A stretch of DNA of 64,000 nucleotides from Pipra filicauda (taxonomy: Eukaryota; Chordata; Aves; Passeriformes; Pipridae), in assembly GCF_003945595.2 (NCBI RefSeq), contig NW_024104302.1, forward strand, positions 144,531 to 208,530. Direction: 5' to 3'. Below are positions 60,154 through 64,000 of the stretch, piece by piece. A program made the translations under genes and the position numbers. Under the pieces are notes generated by a model. It was not told the origin of the DNA. It ran no database searches and worked only from the letters and a program-made list of their open reading frames with translations. Position 1 is the first letter of the stretch; every line of letters begins with the position of its first letter.

Positions 60154-61034
60154 CTGAAAATCAATTAAAAAAAAAAAATAAAAAAAGAAAAAAAGCAGAA
60201 AAGGCTCCATTTACACAAAGCTGCTGCTTGAAGGTTTGGGCAACAAATGTACCAAGCCACAGTGAACTGGTGTTTCATGAAAAACAAGAGAGGGGAGGGA
60301 TGAAAAAGTTATTATATGAGTCCCAAAGGAAATAATAAGTATGTGTAAAAAGAGCATTTCCATCCAAAAATTAAATTAAACCAGTAGTTCATTGATTCCT
60401 TATCATTAAGGGCAGATGAGCAAATAATTTATCTGTGTTAAACATTTAAACAGTGAAAGTATTTAAATTCATCAAGACATGGCAAGTCTAATGTCAGTTT
60501 AGGGGTCCAGCTACTCCTGGACAAACACCAGTCAACACATTTCAGCCCAAACCCTTTTAATCTCTCCCTACTCTAAAAAAAATAAAGAAATCTTGCTGAT
60601 TGAGAGTTCTCCAGGACTGGGCCAGAGGTTTGTCTGGTTGGTTCCAAGTACAGAAAGCTGCAGGAGTTGTTTAAAGCTCCAGAGCAGAGGAGGGGGTGGG
60701 AAAGGAGGATTTCTGTCACCACGTCACTCCTCTGGCATTTCACACACAAAAAAATGCAATTACTTCTTATTCAGGATTTCTGACACAATGCACTGGAATG
60801 TGATTCAATATTTAATAGGTACACCTGCAAATAACCAACTCTGCTGGTGGATGGGCTACCCCCCTCCAGATTTTAAGGATTTCCACTGCTAACATCACTG
60901 CTGTTCTAAGAGTCAAGTCTGGACAGAATTCCATTTCCAGGACAGATGCAGTGGTGATGGCACAGCCATGTGTCCCTTTTCAGTGAAGGATCTTTATCAG
61001 GACCAATTTAGAGATCAGTTTATATGTATTTTAT

Positions 61035-61365
61035 ATCCTTCCAGTGCCCAAAGGGGCTACAAGAAACATGGAGAGAGACTGTTTCCAAGGGCCTGGAGGG
61101 ACAGGACAAGGGGGAATGGCTTCAAACTGCCAGAGGGCAGGGTTAGATGGGACACTGGGAAGAGATTCTTCCCTGGGAGGGTGGGGAGGCCCTGGCACAG
61201 GTTGCCCAGAGAAGCTGTGGCTGCCCCTGGATCCCTGGAAGTGTCCAAGGCCAGGTTGGACAAGGCTTGGAGCAACCTGGGCTGGGGGAAGGTGTCCCTG
61301 CCCAGGGCAGGGGGTGGCACTGGGTGATCTTTAGAGTCCCTTCCAACCCAGGCCATTCCAGGAAA
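61035..61365 (+). mobile_element. CR1 fragment, plus strand
   Basis: Begins gctacaagaaacatggagag and ends ccttccaacccaggccattc without the usual terminal octamer repeats. It lies in a CDC27 intron, antisense to the gene. Confidence 0.88.
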
Positions 61366-61673
61366 GCTTTTTAAAATTAATTATCTTTTCAGTTGACAGT
61401 GGTGAAATCAAAGCAGGCAAAAAGTAACAGTGGCCTGGGTGATTTTTCTCTTGGTTTGTTTTATCACAGGAACAGCCTCCAGCTCTCTTTAACTGTCCTC
61501 TGCATTTAAAAGCTGATCCATAATAAACCTGTGAGCACTAAGCCTTATTTAAAGCTTTGGGAATTTTTAGAATACTGCTCCAAGTGGAAGCAGCTTAGTG
61601 ACAGGCATCCCATTTTCTCATTAAGCAGCAAAGGAAACCAAAGAACTTGTGATCACAGTGAGGTTTTACCTAC

Positions 61674-61748
61674 CTTTCCTATTAAAAAGTAAACAAGAGA
61701 CTCTTTGGGAACAATCTGCTTCAATTCTTCAAGTTCTTGTAAAGCTGA
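61674..61748 (-). CDS. CDC27: CDC27 coding exon, TPR segment
   Basis: Exactly 75 nt (25 codons), bounded by a CCTTTCAG acceptor and a GTAGGT donor. It encodes SALQELEELKQIVPKESLVY followed by FLIGK, a TPR helix pair start identical in my memory to mammalian CDC27. Phase 0 at both ends joins it cleanly to the flanking exons. Confidence 0.97.
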
Positions 61749-63461
61749 CTGAAAGGAAGGAAAAAAAAAAAGTGTAGTGAGTACAAACCACAGATCTGCA
61801 ACCAGTTGTGACATCACCAAACTGTGGCTTATTAATTTAATAAGAAATTAATGTTGGCATTTCCATCCAGCTTATTCCATCAAGAACAACAGCACAGTCT
61901 CATGAGAAGCATCTCAAATTCCTTTTCCATTAGTTTCTCATCTAAAACTTGCAGCCCCATTATTGCAGAAACAGAGCAAGTTTTTTGGGCTTTGGTCTCC
62001 TACAATACCCAAACTCTGATATAAAATGTCTTGATCCCAGTAAGGTTGAACAGGGCAGAAGACAAGCAGCTGGCAGGGTGTTCACAGTGGAGAATTAGTG
62101 GAACTTCTAAAACATAACAGTGATGTATTTTGGGGTGCGTGTACTAGTCTCAAGCCTATGCTTTTGAAAACTTCTGGGTTTAAATGTGCATTTTGGGGAC
62201 TTCTACAAAAGACTGTGTTTATATCATGCATTTGAAACCCAAAATATTTAGTCAGACTTCTACTTTACTATTAAAATAATTGTTGATGCTGGAGCTACTT
62301 ATTCTGCTGTGACAGTCACCTGGCATCACAAAGAAATTCAACCTAAAAATACTTAGTCTGCAGTTAGAAATAAATATTGGTTTTAGTTATAAAAGGTCCA
62401 TTCAATCCTCTAAAACCTGCTCATGTCAACACAATTTCAAGTTGGGGCTTGCCACAGAAATCAAAGTGTAAATCTACATTTCTTTACCCAACAGCAGCAA
62501 CATTTATCCCCCTGTCCAAGTTCCCTCAGTACTGGTGCTAAAAGCCAAGACAGTTCATTAAGTTTTATGCAGTTTATGTGAACAGCACAACTTCAGTCTT
62601 GTAAGTCTGAGCCTGGGAAAGAAAGAGCCCAAATCTTTTATTTCTCTGCTTCACCAGGGTCAAAAAATTCCTTCACCAGCACGAGGGCAATAAGATAATG
62701 GACTATTATATTTATTTATTCCTCTGCTTTTACATTTTGAAAACAATCTATGAATGGGCAATTAAGCCCTTAATCTTAACACATTTTGTAATTAATTTAT
62801 TCAGTTATGAATTAAAAAAAGAAGTTCTAAGTCAAGTTTTCCCTTTGCATGTGCACACACATTTCTGAAGCAAGGTTTAAAAACCAGACTGGGGCTTGTT
62901 TTCTGTGGCCAAAAAAAACAGGTCAGGGGAAAAGTCACTGGAATGGGACTGTGGGAAGATCTTCTCTTCTTCTAAACAGGGTTCAGGTCATCAGGGGATC
63001 AGCCCAAAACTGCTCAGCTTCTGATTTTTCCCTCCATAACACAACCTTTGAAATAGCTGGTTCCTGTTGCTGTAACTGGATATGGGGCAGCTTGCTGAGG
63101 GTTTTTTTTGGTAATTTAGTATAAACTCATGATAATGGGTCAGAATAAAGTAATAACAACATAAACATTTAAAAAATTAAACATACATAAGGTATAATTA
63201 TAGAAATAAATTTTTAAAATTAATAATAAAAATAATTAGAAACCTGTTGGCCCCAGATTTTATTACAATGAAAAAACTGAATACAGTTCCCTTGGTGAAG
63301 GTGGCACTTTGCAAACCAAGTATTTCACAGGTCTCAGGCTCTTCCTGCAAGCCCTGATGCTCCCCAGTGTGTTCTGTGAGCATTCAGCTGCCAGGGCATC
63401 CCCATTCCCAGCCCCAGGAATTCCAAGGCAGCTGAAGGTTGCCAGGAGCCCCCAAGCTCAC
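61749..63461 (-). other. CDC27: CDC27 intron
   Basis: About 1.7 kb of AT-rich sequence, with no recognised repeat or gene. Confidence 0.85.
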
Positions 63462-63590
63462 CTTGTACTTCTCATTTGCAAACAACACCGAGGCTCTGTG
63501 GAATTTGCATAGGGGGTTCTTGGGGTCGATGTTTATGGCTTTGTTCAACGTGTCCAAAGCCTTCTCAGATTTTTTCAGTGCATGTTGGAC
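63462..63590 (-). CDS. CDC27: CDC27 coding exon, TPR segment (most 5' in the window)
   Basis: A 129-nt exon (43 codons, phase 0 both ends) with acceptor GTGACAG and donor GTGAGC. It encodes a tetratricopeptide unit beginning VQHALKKSEKALDTLNKAIN, containing the IDPKNPL turn and ending FANEKYK. Part of the C-terminal TPR array of CDC27. Earlier exons of the gene lie beyond the right edge; the remaining 63591-64000 is intron with nothing else recognised. Confidence 0.97.
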
Positions 63591-64000
63591 CTGTCACAGA
63601 AAGGGAGAACAACTTTGAAATGGGAAAATAACAGCTCAGCTGCCAGGCAGGGACAAGCCTTTTTGACTCTGTTTGCTTATGTTCTGATCCTTTAAAAAAA
63701 CACTGGCCCAATTCTAGACCAATTCTAGACAGGTTTCCTCACAGGAATTAAAATCCACTTTGTCTCCACTCCAAAACCTTCTCCCCACCCAAGGCCTTGC
63801 AGAAATCATTTAACCTCTCACCAGGAGCAAACCCAAAGCCTTTCTCTGTATTTAAGGGAGAAGCAGCCACAGTCCCTGTCGGATTTGACACAGTTTTGGT
63901 GCCACAGAGCAGGCAAATGAGAGCCAGCAGGTCACCACCCCTCACTCCCACACAGACTTAACATCCAAGAATTATTTCCCAGCTCTGAGCAGGATTTGCC

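Noticed and set aside
1..64000. tRNA, rRNA, CRISPR or bacterial-type operons
   Set aside because: No cloverleaf-like sequence, array or operon structure was seen; the DNA is eukaryotic. Small intronic RNAs cannot be excluded without a covariance-model search.

Overview
This window is vertebrate nuclear DNA and almost certainly comes from a bird. It carries about eighteen fragments of the avian CR1 LINE, one retroviral element of ERVL type, very GC-rich CpG-island promoters, and short exons separated by kilobase-scale introns. Two conserved genes can be recognised, both on the minus strand and arranged head to tail. KANSL1 (KAT8 regulatory NSL complex subunit 1) contributes its large first coding exon at 29046-30429. 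CDC27 (APC3, anaphase-promoting complex) contributes its last four coding exons and 3' UTR, between about 55.2 kb and the right edge. From memory, KANSL1 and CDC27 are also neighbours in other vertebrates, on a small gene-dense chromosome in chicken; I could not check this here.

Layout: 1-4459 is the 3' part of an endogenous retrovirus on the plus strand: gag C-terminus, an in-frame amber stop, protease-RT-RNase H-integrase, one frameshift in integrase, no env, then a probable LTR. From 4.5 to 29.0 kb I see only KANSL1 intron sequence with CR1 fragments, two minisatellites (5.1 kb and 19.3 kb) and simple repeats. The KANSL1 coding exon follows at 29.0-30.4 kb. From 30.4 to 41.2 kb is sequence that I read as the first KANSL1 intron. 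A CpG island at 40.5-42.1 kb has a good minus-strand splice donor (41162) and adjacent CTCF-like and ZNF143/THAP11-like motifs; it is the best candidate for the KANSL1 promoter. A second CpG island at 49.7-51.1 kb has CCAAT boxes and two minus-strand exon-like units, and may be an alternative upstream KANSL1 promoter or a separate non-coding transcript. From 51.1 to 55.2 kb is mostly non-coding spacer with CR1 fragments and a short tandem repeat. CDC27 fills the rest and runs off the right edge.

The two genes are functionally separate: KANSL1 is a scaffold of a histone H4 acetyltransferase complex, and CDC27 is a TPR subunit of the cell-cycle ubiquitin ligase APC/C. The points most worth a second look are a tandem splice donor in CDC27 that would add or skip eight residues in frame, the paired CpG-island first exons upstream of KANSL1 with an optional overlapping upstream ORF, the CTCF/ZNF143 motif pair, the same-frame gag-amber-pol layout of the ERVL element, and a homologous non-CR1 segment shared by 12.9 kb and 23.8 kb. 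I found no clearly new protein system. Most long open frames are by-products of CpG islands, minisatellites or CR1.
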